Assembly (NCBI GenBank): GCA_948144175.1 | Contig: CANXME010002127.1 | Location: 1,612,001-1,676,000, forward strand | Length of the DNA: 64,000 nt | Direction: 5' to 3' | Source of the DNA: Closterium sp. NIES-65 | Lineage: Eukaryota; Streptophyta; Zygnematophyceae; Desmidiales; Closteriaceae | Shown here: one piece after another, positions 8,599 through 18,088 of the stretch | How positions within the stretch are numbered: position 1 is the stretch's first letter | Layout of the letters: each line of letters opens with the position of its first letter | The notes under the pieces: model-generated | The model's database searches: none | What the model was told of the DNA's origin: nothing | What the model saw: only the letters and a program-made list of their open reading frames with translations | Made by a program: the position numbers and the translations under genes

Positions 8599-11007
8599 GT
8601 GGAACTGTTTGGGGGGCTGGGAGCAGGTCTAGCGGCGGCGCTGGAGGTAGGGCTGGAGGTGCGCCGGTGGATCTACGTGGAGGTGGACCCCGAGGTGAGG
8701 AGGATGGCATGGGGGCATGCCAGGCTGCTGCAGGAACGCTACCCCGCCCAACTTCCGGCAGCGACAGTGCGACGCGCCATGAAAGAAGGGACCTGGGACG
8801 TGTGGCAGATTACACGCGAGACCGTGCGGATCTGGGGCGAAGTGGATCTGCTGGTAGCGGGATGGGAGTGCCAAGGCACTTCACGGGCCGGCAAGGGGAG
8901 AGGAATGCAAGACAGCAGGACCACATTACTAGACAAACTGCTGGAGATCATGCAGTGGATGAGAGAAGAAGGGAAGGAGTATGCGTATGTGCTGGAGCAT
9001 GTGGACATGACTGGGGACATGAGGGAGCCTGTGCGGGCAGTAAGAGAGAAGGTGGAAGGGTGCCTAGGAAGGGGGGTCAGTTGGGACGGTGCGCAGATGG
9101 GGGCGCGGTGCCACAGGTCCAGGATGTACTGGCAGAATGTGCTGCCGGAACGAGAATTGAGGGCGAGGGCAGCAAGAGTGGTTAGGGACGACAGCAGAAG
9201 GGTGGAAGAAATACTGGAGCTCGGGCGAGTGGCAGCACCGGTGGTAAAGCCCGATCACCCCAGACAGCACCAATGCAACCATGTGGGAGAGCCCCGGCGC
9301 GCCCTGCCCACACTAGTAGCGTATCGAGGGGCAAGGGGATTCGTGGAGACGGAGGGAGGTCCAGGGCCCAGAATGATCTATGATCCCCGCAGGAAGAAGT
9401 TGGAGGATCCCACTGCGCTGGAGCAAGAGCTAGCCATGGGTTATGCAGCCAGAGCGACAGCAACAGCCGGGGTGGATGAGCAGGCCAGGAGGGTAGCGCT
9501 GAGGAGAGCCATGGACCAGCACTCACTGCAGTGGCTGATCAAGGAGATGGCGAAGGGAGTCAGGGTGGAGCCGGTGGTAAGGAGGCAGCCAGCGTATGTG
9601 GCACAAGGGACCAAAGGGGGGGTCGCCATGGCTGGGGGCAAGGAAGGGATGAGACAGGAAAAGGAATGGGAGTTAGCAGATGACCTCGCATCGAAGGTTT
9701 CCAAAAGCATAAGGAAGCTGCTGGCAGAGCATCGCAACACCTTTGCCTACAGCCTGAAGGAGCTTGGTAGATACAAGGGAGGAGAACTAGAGATCAACTT
9801 GACCTCAGCAATCCCTACCTACCAGCGGAAGAGGCAGATGAGTGCGCAATATATCAGCATCTGCAAGGAGAAGTGTGCAAAGCTGCTAGCGGCGGGACTC
9901 ATCCGCCCCTCCGAGTCCAGCTATGCGGCAGCCACAGTGGTGGCGGCCAAGACCGACCTCACATGCGAAGTCCTATCCAGGCGGATGTGCGGTGATTACC
10001 GCGCTTTGAACAAAATCATAGAGCCTGATCTCTACCCCATGCCACAGGAAGAGGACATCTTCGACAGACTGGAAGGAGCGATCATCTTCACAATGCTAGA
10101 TCTCAGGCAGGGCTTAAACCAGATCAAGATAAGGGAGGAAGATAGGAGGAAAACTGCATTTCATGGCGCGGATGGGCTGTATGAGTGGGTTACAATGCCG
10201 TTTGGCCTGCGCAATGCATCTGCAGTGTTCCAACAGGTTATGGACCAGGTGCTGAAAGGGGTGCCAGCAGCAGCCTGCTACATTGATGATGTGCTCATCT
10301 ATAGCAGCAGTGACGAGCAGCATGAACACAACCTGAGAATGGCGCTGGAGGCCATAGCAGCAGCCGGGCTTACTTGCCATCCAGAAAAATGCAGGATAGC
10401 GTGCAGGTCGGTGGCCTACCTTGGGTTTGAAGTAAGGGGAGGTCGCCTGGCAATCCAGGAGGCAAAGGTGAAGGTGTTGGACAGGCTGGCACCACCAAGA
10501 GACAAGGCCAGGCTGCGGGCGCTGTTGGGCTTCCTAAACTACTATAAGAAGTTCATGCCCAACTTCAGCCGTCGCGTGGACGTTTTGAATCAACTGCTGC
10601 GGGAAGGGAAGAGCTGGCAGTGGGGGCAAGAAGAAGAAGCAGCACGGCAGGACCTGCTAGAAGCTGTGAAGACTGGGACGCTGCTGCAGATCCCAAGAGA
10701 TGATGCACTTTTCGTACTATACACTGACTGGAGTAGTACTGGGATAGAGGCGGTCCTGTGCCAGGAGATAAAAGGGGAAGAGAGGGTTGTGGCGTTCGCG
10801 AGCAGAAGCTGCAGCCCCACCGAGGCCAACTACTACTCCTACAAGGGGGAGGAGTTAGCACCCGTGTGGGGGATTACACATTTCAAGGTTTACCTGCAGG
10901 GGCGTCACTTCGTGTTGGTCACCAATCACCAGCCACTACTGTGGCTGATGAAGAACCAAGACTTCACTGGCCGCAATGCGCGGTGGGCTATGCGGCTACT
11001 GGGGTAG
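8599..11007 (+). CDS. Fusion protein: cytosine-5 DNA methyltransferase, reverse transcriptase, RNase H
   Basis: An 802-codon open frame. Residues 1-18 (MELFGGLGAGLAAALEVG) match methyltransferase motif I, the AdoMet-binding loop, and YVEVDP near residue 28 resembles motif II. Cys91 lies in GWECQGTSRAGKGRG, the motif IV catalytic position, with Glu where Pro is usual. E133 in LEHVDM resembles motif VI, and Q166 begins QMGARCHRSRMYW, like motif VIII. RT follows from about residue 393: YRALNKII, LDLRQGLNQIKI, MPFGLRNA and YIDD at about 561. RNase H starts near 705 (LYTDWSSTGIEAVL). The sense frame extends upstream of this ATG (DYSICLVELFGG), so the ATG is a frame opening and not a proven start. 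The protein would copy element RNA and might methylate DNA. The downstream integrase is missing. Confidence 0.85.
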   Translation: MELFGGLGAGLAAALEVGLEVRRWIYVEVDPEVRRMAWGHARLLQERYPAQLPAATVRRAMKEGTWDVWQITRETVRIWGEVDLLVAGWECQGTSRAGKGRGMQDSRTTLLDKLLEIMQWMREEGKEYAYVLEHVDMTGDMREPVRAVREKVEGCLGRGVSWDGAQMGARCHRSRMYWQNVLPERELRARAARVVRDDSRRVEEILELGRVAAPVVKPDHPRQHQCNHVGEPRRALPTLVAYRGARGFVETEGGPGPRMIYDPRRKKLEDPTALEQELAMGYAARATATAGVDEQARRVALRRAMDQHSLQWLIKEMAKGVRVEPVVRRQPAYVAQGTKGGVAMAGGKEGMRQEKEWELADDLASKVSKSIRKLLAEHRNTFAYSLKELGRYKGGELEINLTSAIPTYQRKRQMSAQYISICKEKCAKLLAAGLIRPSESSYAAATVVAAKTDLTCEVLSRRMCGDYRALNKIIEPDLYPMPQEEDIFDRLEGAIIFTMLDLRQGLNQIKIREEDRRKTAFHGADGLYEWVTMPFGLRNASAVFQQVMDQVLKGVPAAACYIDDVLIYSSSDEQHEHNLRMALEAIAAAGLTCHPEKCRIACRSVAYLGFEVRGGRLAIQEAKVKVLDRLAPPRDKARLRALLGFLNYYKKFMPNFSRRVDVLNQLLREGKSWQWGQEEEAARQDLLEAVKTGTLLQIPRDDALFVLYTDWSSTGIEAVLCQEIKGEERVVAFASRSCSPTEANYYSYKGEELAPVWGITHFKVYLQGRHFVLVTNHQPLLWLMKNQDFTGRNARWAMRLLG

Positions 11008-11485
11008 CCTGCAGTGGGCATGGTGAAAGGAGCACAGAGGGACCAAGAAGGGGTGAGGCAAATGGAGGAGAAAGGAAGAAGGCGAAACAGGAGAGGCAGG
11101 AGTTAGGGGAGGAGAAGACGAGGGCAGCAGCCAGCGAGAAGGAGGATTCACGACATGTGCCTTGTCACTGTTGCGTGAGAGCACAAGGCCCATGATCGCA
11201 ACGTGACAGTGCACGTCCATGTAATGTAGAGCAACGACCGAAATATCGGTCGTGATATGGTTGCGTCGGCAGGGGCGCGCGTGTGTTTCGCGGGGTGCTG
11301 CGGAATTCTGAGGGGTGCTCGGGTGTGACTCGAATATCCCCAGGTGCTCTGGTCGACCCCCAAGTGCCTCCTGTCGACCACCGGGTCCCTCTGGTCGACC
11401 ACCAGGTGCCCCAGGTCAACCACAGCTCCCGTCGAGCTACCTCCTGGTCGACGGACCCCTTCCGTCGACCAGAACAGTCAACGGT
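11008..11485. other. Junction region without a gene
   Basis: Lies between the RNase H stop and the recognisable copia LTR. It contains a perfect small hairpin at about 11235-11252 (CGACCGA, loop AATA, TCGGTCG). From 11340 the sequence is rich in GTCGAC and GGTCGACC, like the tail of the copia element at 17.2-17.8 kb, so its right part may belong to that element's LTR or flank. Confidence 0.4.
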
Positions 11486-11759
11486 TGTCGCCGTTGACCT
11501 TGCCATGCTGGAACGCGGTCGACCAAGCTGCGCTGGCAGTTGACCGACCTGAATGCTTGCTCTCATGTAGTCTTGCTATGCCAACTTCATTGTACCATTG
11601 TTCTGAACGTTTCCTAGTGGAACTCTTGCCAACTTTCCCCGTGAACTAGCAAGTAGTGTGTGCACAAGGAAAACGACCAAGGACTAACGAACGCAGAGAT
11701 CACACGAGCATCCGTGCCTAGCCCGTAGTCTAGCTCCCGTTGTAGCAGTTGTCTCCGCA
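11486..11759 (+). repeat. 5' LTR of the GTCGAC-rich copia
   Basis: Matches 17815-18088 almost base for base from GACCTTGCC through GCTCCCGTTGTAG to TCTCCGCA. The start is set where similarity begins. It could be longer if the GTCGAC-rich flank is also LTR. Confidence 0.75.
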
Positions 11760-12122
11760 TGGTGCGGTGAGCGTGGACGACACCGCGACGTAGTTCAGTC
11801 TAGCCGCCTTAGCACTTACCGATCGTGTTCGTAGACCGGCAGCCGTGCAGTCACTAGCTTGCGCGTAGGTGACGCCGAGGTGATGGACACCCTGGAGGGA
11901 CGGCTGGAGGATGCGAGGAGACGCCATGAGGCCCAGGAGTATGGGGCGATACCCTGGGCAGTCGTCGAAGCCGGACTCCGCTCCGTGTGGGCGGCGGAGC
12001 ACCCCCCTTCTCGACCTGCCTCTCCTCGACCGGTGAACAACGACGGCGGCGTCGACGTGGGCATCAACGCCGGTGGAGGTCAGGTCGGCAGCAGTGCGGG
12101 AGGCACGCCGAGGTAGCGAGGT

Positions 12123-13660
12123 GTGATACACGCCGGTGAAGTCGGCGGCGTTCAGGCGCGAGGGATGCAGTCGTCGGCGGCTGCAGGCTCTTTGCAGGGT
12201 GACATCGGAGGTCGACGGAGTGGGCTGTCGCCGATGTCGGCGTCCCAGGTGACGGCAGGTGGGATTGCGCCGAGCTACGGCTACTTCAAGTTTACGCCGG
12301 ACAGGATCTCGGTCACCCCTCCACTGGTCGGTCGACTCGACATTCTCACCTGGAAGGAAGCTATCGAGCCCCAGCTTGAGATGGCCGGGCTGATTGGCTT
12401 CGCCCGAGGGACCGTGGCGACGCCGGGGGAGCACCACCCCGACCTGCGTGCGGAGTTTCGCGCCGTGCAGCTGTTGACCTTCACGGTCATCTCGCGGTGC
12501 TGCTCGCCGGGCGTGCAGATCGCCTTGAAGTGGTGCTGGGAGTACATCGACGCCGGTCACCGGGCGTGGCACTTTATTGAGTCAACGTACCAGGTCACCG
12601 ACGACCTGTTCATCGCCCAGCTGGAGGGACAGCTGACGCACATGCGTATGGGTGACGAGGAGACAGCGACTGACTACTGCAACCGAGCCCGGCGAATTCT
12701 CGCCACTATCAGGATGGCCGGCGCGCAGTACTCCACGGCGTCGTACATCACCCATGTCATGCAGGGACTTTCTAGCAGCTATAACCTCCTGAAGCGGCTG
12801 TCTATGGCGCCGAGCACGAGGGCGACGCTCAACGAGGACAACCTGACCTCGTACATCCTGCAGGACGAGGCGATGCAAGAGGCTGAGCGGTCACAGGAAC
12901 TCTTGGCGCACGCCAACTTCGTCGCCCCGGCGAAGCAAGGAGGTCGACCGGGACAGCGCGGATAGTGTGGTGGCGGCGGGAGCAGTTGCTGGAAGCCGGC
13001 CAAGGAGGTTGACAAGAAGAAGTCGACCAAGGACAGCGGTCGGGGAGGAGGAGGTCGACGTCGGGAGTGCTGGCTGTGCGGCGACCCCGACCATCTCTCC
13101 TTCGAGTGTCCCAACCACAGTGACTCCGACGACGACGACGCTAAGGGAAGCCGTGGGAGGTCTGGCAGCCGTCGTCCTCGTCGTGGAGGAAACCAGCCGC
13201 GCAAGGAGAAGTAGTCGACCAAGACGTCGGCTTCGGCAAAGGACTCCGACTCCCCTGCTGGCGGCAAGGCGCGGGATGACAAGACGGCGTCGTGCTCGCT
13301 GGTCGGCGTCGTGGAGCCGACCATCTCGCTGGCGCCGGAGGCCGGGGAGGACTTCCAGGCGGTGGCGGCAGCTGTGCAGGCGAACCCGGCGGTAGTACTG
13401 CTCGACAGCGGCTGCTCCCACCACCTGATGGGGACGAAGGAAGCCTTCGTCGACCTGCATCCGAGCGGCACCATCAGGCATGTGCGCGGCTTCAATGGGG
13501 CGCTGCAGGACGTCCAGGGCCGTGGCACCGTCGCCCTACAAGGGGAGGCCGGGAAGCAGGTACTCATCCCCGACGTACTGTATGTCCCGGGTGTGCGGGC
13601 CAACCTGCTGTCGTCCGGCCTGCTGAAGGAGCACGGCGTGAAGCTGCAGGAAGGACGGAG
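12123..13660 (+). pseudogene. Copia gag and protease
   Basis: The gag region includes YFKFTPDRISVTPPLVG, WHFIESTYQV and NRARRILATIRMAGAQYS, consistent with the UBN2-type copia gag. After TAG at 12963 the same frame gives the zinc knuckle CWLCGDPDHLSFEC, then an Asp/Ser-rich stretch, TAG at 13212, and the protease core VLLDSGCSHHLMGT followed by VLYVPGVRANLLSSG. A frame change near 13660 moves the sense frame to 13666. Two TAG codons and one indel make it a pseudogene in this copy. Confidence 0.85.
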
Positions 13661-13665
13661 AGGGA

Positions 13666-14166
13666 ATGATGCTCGTCTCTGCAGCCGGAGTGGTGCTTGG
13701 TCGGGCGACGTACTCCGGGCGTGTCCTCTGCACCGACCTGCGTCCCTTCTCAACGAGGTCGACGTCGCCCACGACAGAGGTTGTGGCTCTGCGGGCGATC
13801 GTCTCGAAGACGAAGTCGACGCCGGACCGGATGCATGCGCGGCTTGCACATGTCAGCATGGACACCATACGGAGCTCGGCAAAGAACGAGGTCGCCATTG
13901 GGCTGGACCTCAAGTCGGCGACGGACGCCGACTCCCCGTGTGTCTCGTGCGTCGGCGGGAAACTGGCGTGGCACACCTTCCCCGACCAAGGCTCCGACGC
14001 CGACGACGTGCTGGTCGTCGTGCACATCGACCTGTGCGGGCCGTTCCGCGTGGCTGCCAAGGATGGCAGCCTGTACTTCTTGCTGCTGAAGGACCGCAAG
14101 ACCCGCTACGTGTGGGTGCAGCCGGTCGCCAAGAAGTCAGATGCGTTGCAGGTGTTCATGCAGTAG
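13666..14166 (+). pseudogene. Copia pre-integrase and integrase start
   Basis: Continues the protease after the frame change. It has MHARLAHVSMDTIRSSAKNE (pre-integrase region), the finger cysteines CVSCVGGKLAW and the first catalytic Asp in VVVHIDLCGPF. It ends at TAG 14164, and the next frame (14173) is in the same phase, so a single nonsense codon separates it from the rest of the integrase. Confidence 0.85.
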
Positions 14167-14172
14167 CTGGCG

Positions 14173-17013
14173 GTGGCTAAGCGGCAGACGAAGAAGCCGG
14201 TGTTGATGCTGCGCTCTGACCGGGGAGGGGAGTTCCTCGGGAAGCAGTTCACCGACTTCGTGAACGGCAAGGGGATCGTCCACGACCTGACCTGCCCATA
14301 CACCCCGCAGCAGAACGGCATGGCGGAGCGGGAGATGAGGACGGTGGTGGAGTCGGTGCGGACAATGCTGCTGCACATGGGCGTGCAGCACCACTGGTGG
14401 CACCTCGCTCTCCGGCAGGCCGTCTGGGTCCGCAACTGCCTTGAGAGGTCGGCGCTGCCGCCGGGGATGACGCCGTACCAGCTGCTGACCGGGAAGAAGC
14501 CCGACTTGTCGCTGGCGCGGGTGTGGGGCTGCATGGCGCAGTTCCTTGTCCCTGAGCAGCAGCGTGGTGGGAAGCTAAAGCCGAAGGCCAGGTGGGGCCT
14601 GCACCTTGGCGTGTCGGCGGCGAGCAAGGGCTGGAAGCTCCTCGACGTCGACACCGACCGAGTGGTCACCACGTCGGACGTGGTGTTCTACGAGGAAATG
14701 TCGCTGGCCGAGTGGAAGACGGAGCATGGGCCGGTGTCCGGCCGCTTGTCGTCCACCCCGCCCTCTGACACCTCGTCGTCGACGCTGCCACTGCTTGCCG
14801 AGGTCGGTGAGCTTGCTTCTGAGGACGTCGAAGACGTCCGCACCCCTACCCCTCCCCCTCTGACCCCTGCCCCTCCCCTCGTGGCCGACCTGCGTGGGCT
14901 GACCTCGGTGTCAGCCTCCGGAGTGAAGGGGAGTAGTGGGACGTCGCCTTCGACCAAGTGCATCGCCGGTGGCCGAGGTGACGAGTGGCAGGTTGACGTG
15001 GGTTTGGAGTCGACGTCGACAGGGGAAGAGCAGGTCAAGGAGCAGGCAGCCGTGAAGCCGACTACGGAGCAATCGGCGACCGCGCAGCCGGCAGGGGAGC
15101 AGATCACAGGGGAGAAGTCGGCTGGGACGCCGACCACAAGGGAGAAGTCGGCAGGGACGCCGGATGCAGTACAGCAGAACGCCAAGGGCAGCGACAGCGA
15201 CGATGGAGGGGAAGCCGAGGAGGTCCAACCAGGACCACGACGTTCACGCCGACTTCGGAGGCCGCCTGACTTCTTCGTCCCCGCGGCGTTCACCACGGTG
15301 TACGACGTGGACAACGATGACGACGACCTGCTCTACGAAGACGCCGAGGAGGATGAGGAGTTTCCGGAGCTCAACCCTGACATGCTAGCCGACCCGGAGC
15401 ACCGTTGGGACATCTCGACGATGACGGTGAAAGAGGCATTGGCAAGCTGGAAGGGCCCGGCGGTGAAGGCCGCCATGGAGGAGGAGATTCGCAGCCTCAT
15501 CAACATGGGCACTTGGGAGCTGGTCGAACGCCCGCCAGGAGTGAACGTCATGAAGAACCGGTGGGTGTTGACGACGAAGTACCACATCGACGACACCGTC
15601 GAGCGAGAGAAGGCGAGGCTGGTCGTGAAGGGCTTCACACAGGTGTACGGCGCCGACTACGACGAGACGTTCGCGCCGGTGAGCAGCTACGTCATGCTGA
15701 GGATCTTCCTCAGCATCGTCGCCGTCCTCAACTTCAACCTGATGCAGCTTGACATGAAGAACGCCTTCCTGCAGAGCAAGCTCGATCGGGTGCTGTACAT
15801 GTCCCAGCCGGACTACTTCAACGACGGAACCGGCCGGGTGTGCAAGCTGCTGAAGAGCCTGTACGGGCTGAAGCAGTCGCCGCTATTGTGGTACTTGGCG
15901 CTCAACGATGTGCTGGTCGACGCCGGGTGGAAGAAGAGTCAGGTCGACGAGGCTCTCTACTTCAAGGTCGACGAGTGTGGAGTGGCCTGCTGGGTGCTGG
16001 TCTACGTCGACGACCTGCTTGCCGCTAGCAGCAGCGCCGCGATGCTGAAGGAGCTGAAGGAGCTGCTGGAAGTCGCCTTCGAGCTGCGCGAGATCTTGCC
16101 GGTGCAGAATTACCTCGGGCTGGAGATCGTGCGCGACAGGTCGGCGGGGAAGCTGTGGCTGCACCAGCAGGGCTACGCCGACAAGTTGCGTAGGCGCTTC
16201 ATCGACGAAGAGCAGACCGGGCGCACCCCGAAGACGCCGGTCTCGGTCGGCGCCTACACCGAGCTCACCTTCAACGATGAGGAGGCGCAGGAACGGCAGG
16301 AGGAGGAGTACCGGCAGAAGGTCGGCTCGCTGCAGTTCGCGGCGACGACGACGAGGCCAGACAACGCCTTCGCTTGCAGCAAGCTGGGGAGCGGCCTCAC
16401 GGTGAGGAGCGACCAGCACTGGCGCGAGGTCGACCGCTGCCTCGCCTACCTCGCCAACACACGTGACACCGCCCAGGAGTTCGGCGGTGGACCTGGGTCG
16501 CTGGAGCTGGTCGGCTACGTGGACGCCGACAACGCTGGTGACAAGCAGAACAGGACGAGCACGGGCAGGTACGTGTTCGTCTACGGAGGGGCTGCAGTCT
16601 CCTGGTCGAGCCAGCGCATCAAGTGCGCGACGTTGTCGTCGACCGAGTCGGAGTACGTGGCGGCCACTGAAGCTGGCAAGGAGGGACGCCGCCTTCGCTT
16701 CCTCCTCACCGAGTTCCGGCAACTGGACGCCGTGAAGCCGACTGTCTTGCGCGTGGACAACAAGTCGGCCATCACGGTCACCGAGGGCATGGGGTTGACA
16801 GGCAACCTCAAGCACATGGAGCGGCGACAGGCCTGGCTGCAGCACATGGTGAAGCGCGGGAAGTTCTCGCTGCAGTACATCCCAACCGTTGAGCAGCCGG
16901 CTGACTTCCTGACGAAGGCGCTGCACTATCCGGCCTTCAACCGGTGCTTCGTCGCAATCGGCCAGGTGCGCTTGGCCGACGTGGGCGACGGCGACAACGA
17001 CGTGCAGCAGTAG
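14173..17013 (+). CDS. Copia pol: integrase, reverse transcriptase, RNase H
   Basis: A 946-codon open frame. Integrase residues: D in MLRSDRGGEF (about residue 14) and E in QQNGMAEREMR, completing D-D-E with the Asp upstream of the TAG. A Ser/Thr/Pro linker of about 200 residues follows. RT starts near residue 420 with GTWELVERPP and KNRWVL, then ARLVVKGFTQ, QLDMKNAFLQ and the catalytic YVDD at about 611. RNase H includes GYVDADNAGDKQNRTSTG and LSSTESEYVA, and ends QPADFLTKALHY. All visible catalytic residues are kept, so this is the healthiest copia pol in the window. The sense frame contains many GTCGAC hexamers (Val-Asp codons). Confidence 0.93.
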   Translation: MAKRQTKKPVLMLRSDRGGEFLGKQFTDFVNGKGIVHDLTCPYTPQQNGMAEREMRTVVESVRTMLLHMGVQHHWWHLALRQAVWVRNCLERSALPPGMTPYQLLTGKKPDLSLARVWGCMAQFLVPEQQRGGKLKPKARWGLHLGVSAASKGWKLLDVDTDRVVTTSDVVFYEEMSLAEWKTEHGPVSGRLSSTPPSDTSSSTLPLLAEVGELASEDVEDVRTPTPPPLTPAPPLVADLRGLTSVSASGVKGSSGTSPSTKCIAGGRGDEWQVDVGLESTSTGEEQVKEQAAVKPTTEQSATAQPAGEQITGEKSAGTPTTREKSAGTPDAVQQNAKGSDSDDGGEAEEVQPGPRRSRRLRRPPDFFVPAAFTTVYDVDNDDDDLLYEDAEEDEEFPELNPDMLADPEHRWDISTMTVKEALASWKGPAVKAAMEEEIRSLINMGTWELVERPPGVNVMKNRWVLTTKYHIDDTVEREKARLVVKGFTQVYGADYDETFAPVSSYVMLRIFLSIVAVLNFNLMQLDMKNAFLQSKLDRVLYMSQPDYFNDGTGRVCKLLKSLYGLKQSPLLWYLALNDVLVDAGWKKSQVDEALYFKVDECGVACWVLVYVDDLLAASSSAAMLKELKELLEVAFELREILPVQNYLGLEIVRDRSAGKLWLHQQGYADKLRRRFIDEEQTGRTPKTPVSVGAYTELTFNDEEAQERQEEEYRQKVGSLQFAATTTRPDNAFACSKLGSGLTVRSDQHWREVDRCLAYLANTRDTAQEFGGGPGSLELVGYVDADNAGDKQNRTSTGRYVFVYGGAAVSWSSQRIKCATLSSTESEYVAATEAGKEGRRLRFLLTEFRQLDAVKPTVLRVDNKSAITVTEGMGLTGNLKHMERRQAWLQHMVKRGKFSLQYIPTVEQPADFLTKALHYPAFNRCFVAIGQVRLADVGDGDNDVQQ

Positions 17014-17814
17014 GTGCCATGCCCTCTTGCATGGCTGGTGCGGTGACCGGCATGCTGTGTGTTGGGTGCACGCCGACGGGCTATTCTCGGAGCTGTACTA
17101 CCGTGTGGGCTGGGTGCCCAAGCGTGAACGCGGCAGGGGAGTGTCAACGGGAGTTGTGTGTTGGCCCCGTCCTCGCTTGGGCGGAGCCGACATCGTGGTC
17201 GGGTGTGTGGGGAGCAGCCGACCTGCAGCAGTGGGCGAGCTGGTTGACGAGGAGGTCGACCTGCACGGGGACCACTGCACGGGCGCCGACTTCAGGGTGG
17301 CGCCAACTTCGGGGAGGTCGACTTAGGAGTCGACCTGCGGAGGACGTCAACTTCGTGACGCCAACTTCGGGTGGCCGACATGGGTGGTCGGCCGACGACT
17401 GTGCTGGTCGACGTGGAGCTGGTCGACCAGGAGGGACGTCGACCTGGAGGAGGTCGACCGAGGGGCGTGGTCGACCTGGTGAGGTCGACGTGGAGGTGGT
17501 TGTCAACTTGGGAGGTCGATGGGCACGTACGGGAGCTGCTGGTCGACGTGGTTGCCCGGTCAACCAGGTTACCTGGTTGACGAAGTGCTGCGGAGGAGTG
17601 CTACGGTCGCCCAGGCGAAGTTGGCGAGACCGACCTCGGTGGTGGTATCCCGAGGTCGTCGTGGCGGATCAGAGGCAGTCGTCAGCTCGAGGTTGACGTG
17701 GTGTCTGCGCTGTGCAGGTGACGAGACTCTGCACGCCAATCATCTGCGCGCACCTGCGAAGCGGGTGCACTGCTGTTCTGCGCAAGCAACGCTGGCACGC
17801 CGTCAACCTGCGAC
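17014..17814 (+). other. GTCGAC-rich 3' region of the copia element
   Basis: No coding signal. Between about 17220 and 17580 the hexamer GTCGAC and the octamer GGTCGACC occur very densely, far beyond expectation for random sequence of this composition. A milder version of the same pattern occurs at 11340-11480. It may be part of a longer LTR or a satellite-like 3' UTR. Confidence 0.5.
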
Positions 17815-18088
17815 GTACGCCGTCGACCTTGCCGTGCTGGAACGCGGTCGACCAAGCTGCGCTGGTAGTTGGCCGACCTGAATGCTTGCTCTGATGTAGT
17901 CTTGCTATGCCAACTTCATTGTACCATTGTTCTGAACTTTTCCTAGTGGAACTCTTGCCAACTTTCCCCGTGAACTAGCAAGTAGTGTGTGCACAAGGAA
18001 AACGACCAAGGACTAACGAACGCAGAGATCACACGAGCATCCGTGCCTAGCCCGTAGTCTAGCTCCCGTTGTAGTAGTTATCTCCGCA
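17815..18088 (+). repeat. 3' LTR of the GTCGAC-rich copia
   Basis: Copy of 11486-11759 with few differences, ending TCTCCGCA. It runs directly into the 60-bp minisatellite. Confidence 0.75.

Larger units (their letters stand above)
6454..11007 (+). mobile_element. Ty3/gypsy retroelement with an embedded DNA methyltransferase domain
   Basis: One reading frame from 6454 to 11007 encodes, in order, gag with three zinc knuckles, an aspartic-protease region, a cytosine-5 methyltransferase domain, reverse transcriptase and RNase H. All parts are in the same frame. The only interruptions are in-frame stops at 6775, 6844, 7759, 7792, 8365, 8425, 8515 and 8548, five of them TAG. No integrase follows the RNase H, and no LTR pair was found, so the copy is truncated downstream, probably near 11.0-11.5 kb where a copia element begins. 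Methyltransferase capture by retrotransposons has, as I recall, been reported in charophyte algae and dinoflagellates. Confidence 0.85.
11486..18088 (+). mobile_element. Ty1/copia retrotransposon, GTCGAC-rich
   Basis: Two direct repeats of about 274 bp, 11486-11759 and 17815-18088, enclose gag and pol. Both end TCTCCGCA. The left one is followed by TGGTGCGGTGAGC, which I take as a degenerate primer-binding site. The LTR starts are not crisp (TG on the left, GT on the right) and I could not find a target duplication, so the outer limits are approximate. Stops in gag (TAG at 12963 and 13212), one frame change near 13660 and TAG at 14164 break the polyprotein, but the pol half is open for 946 codons. 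Confidence 0.85.

Noticed and set aside
11730..12572. 280-codon minus-strand ORF
   Set aside because: Antisense shadow of copia leader and gag with no domain.
15883..16926. 347-codon minus-strand ORF
   Set aside because: Antisense shadow of the intact copia RT/RNase H frame, caused by high third-position GC.
11486..18088. Target duplication for the GTCGAC-rich copia
   Set aside because: No matching 5-mer could be found; LTR starts are not sharply defined.
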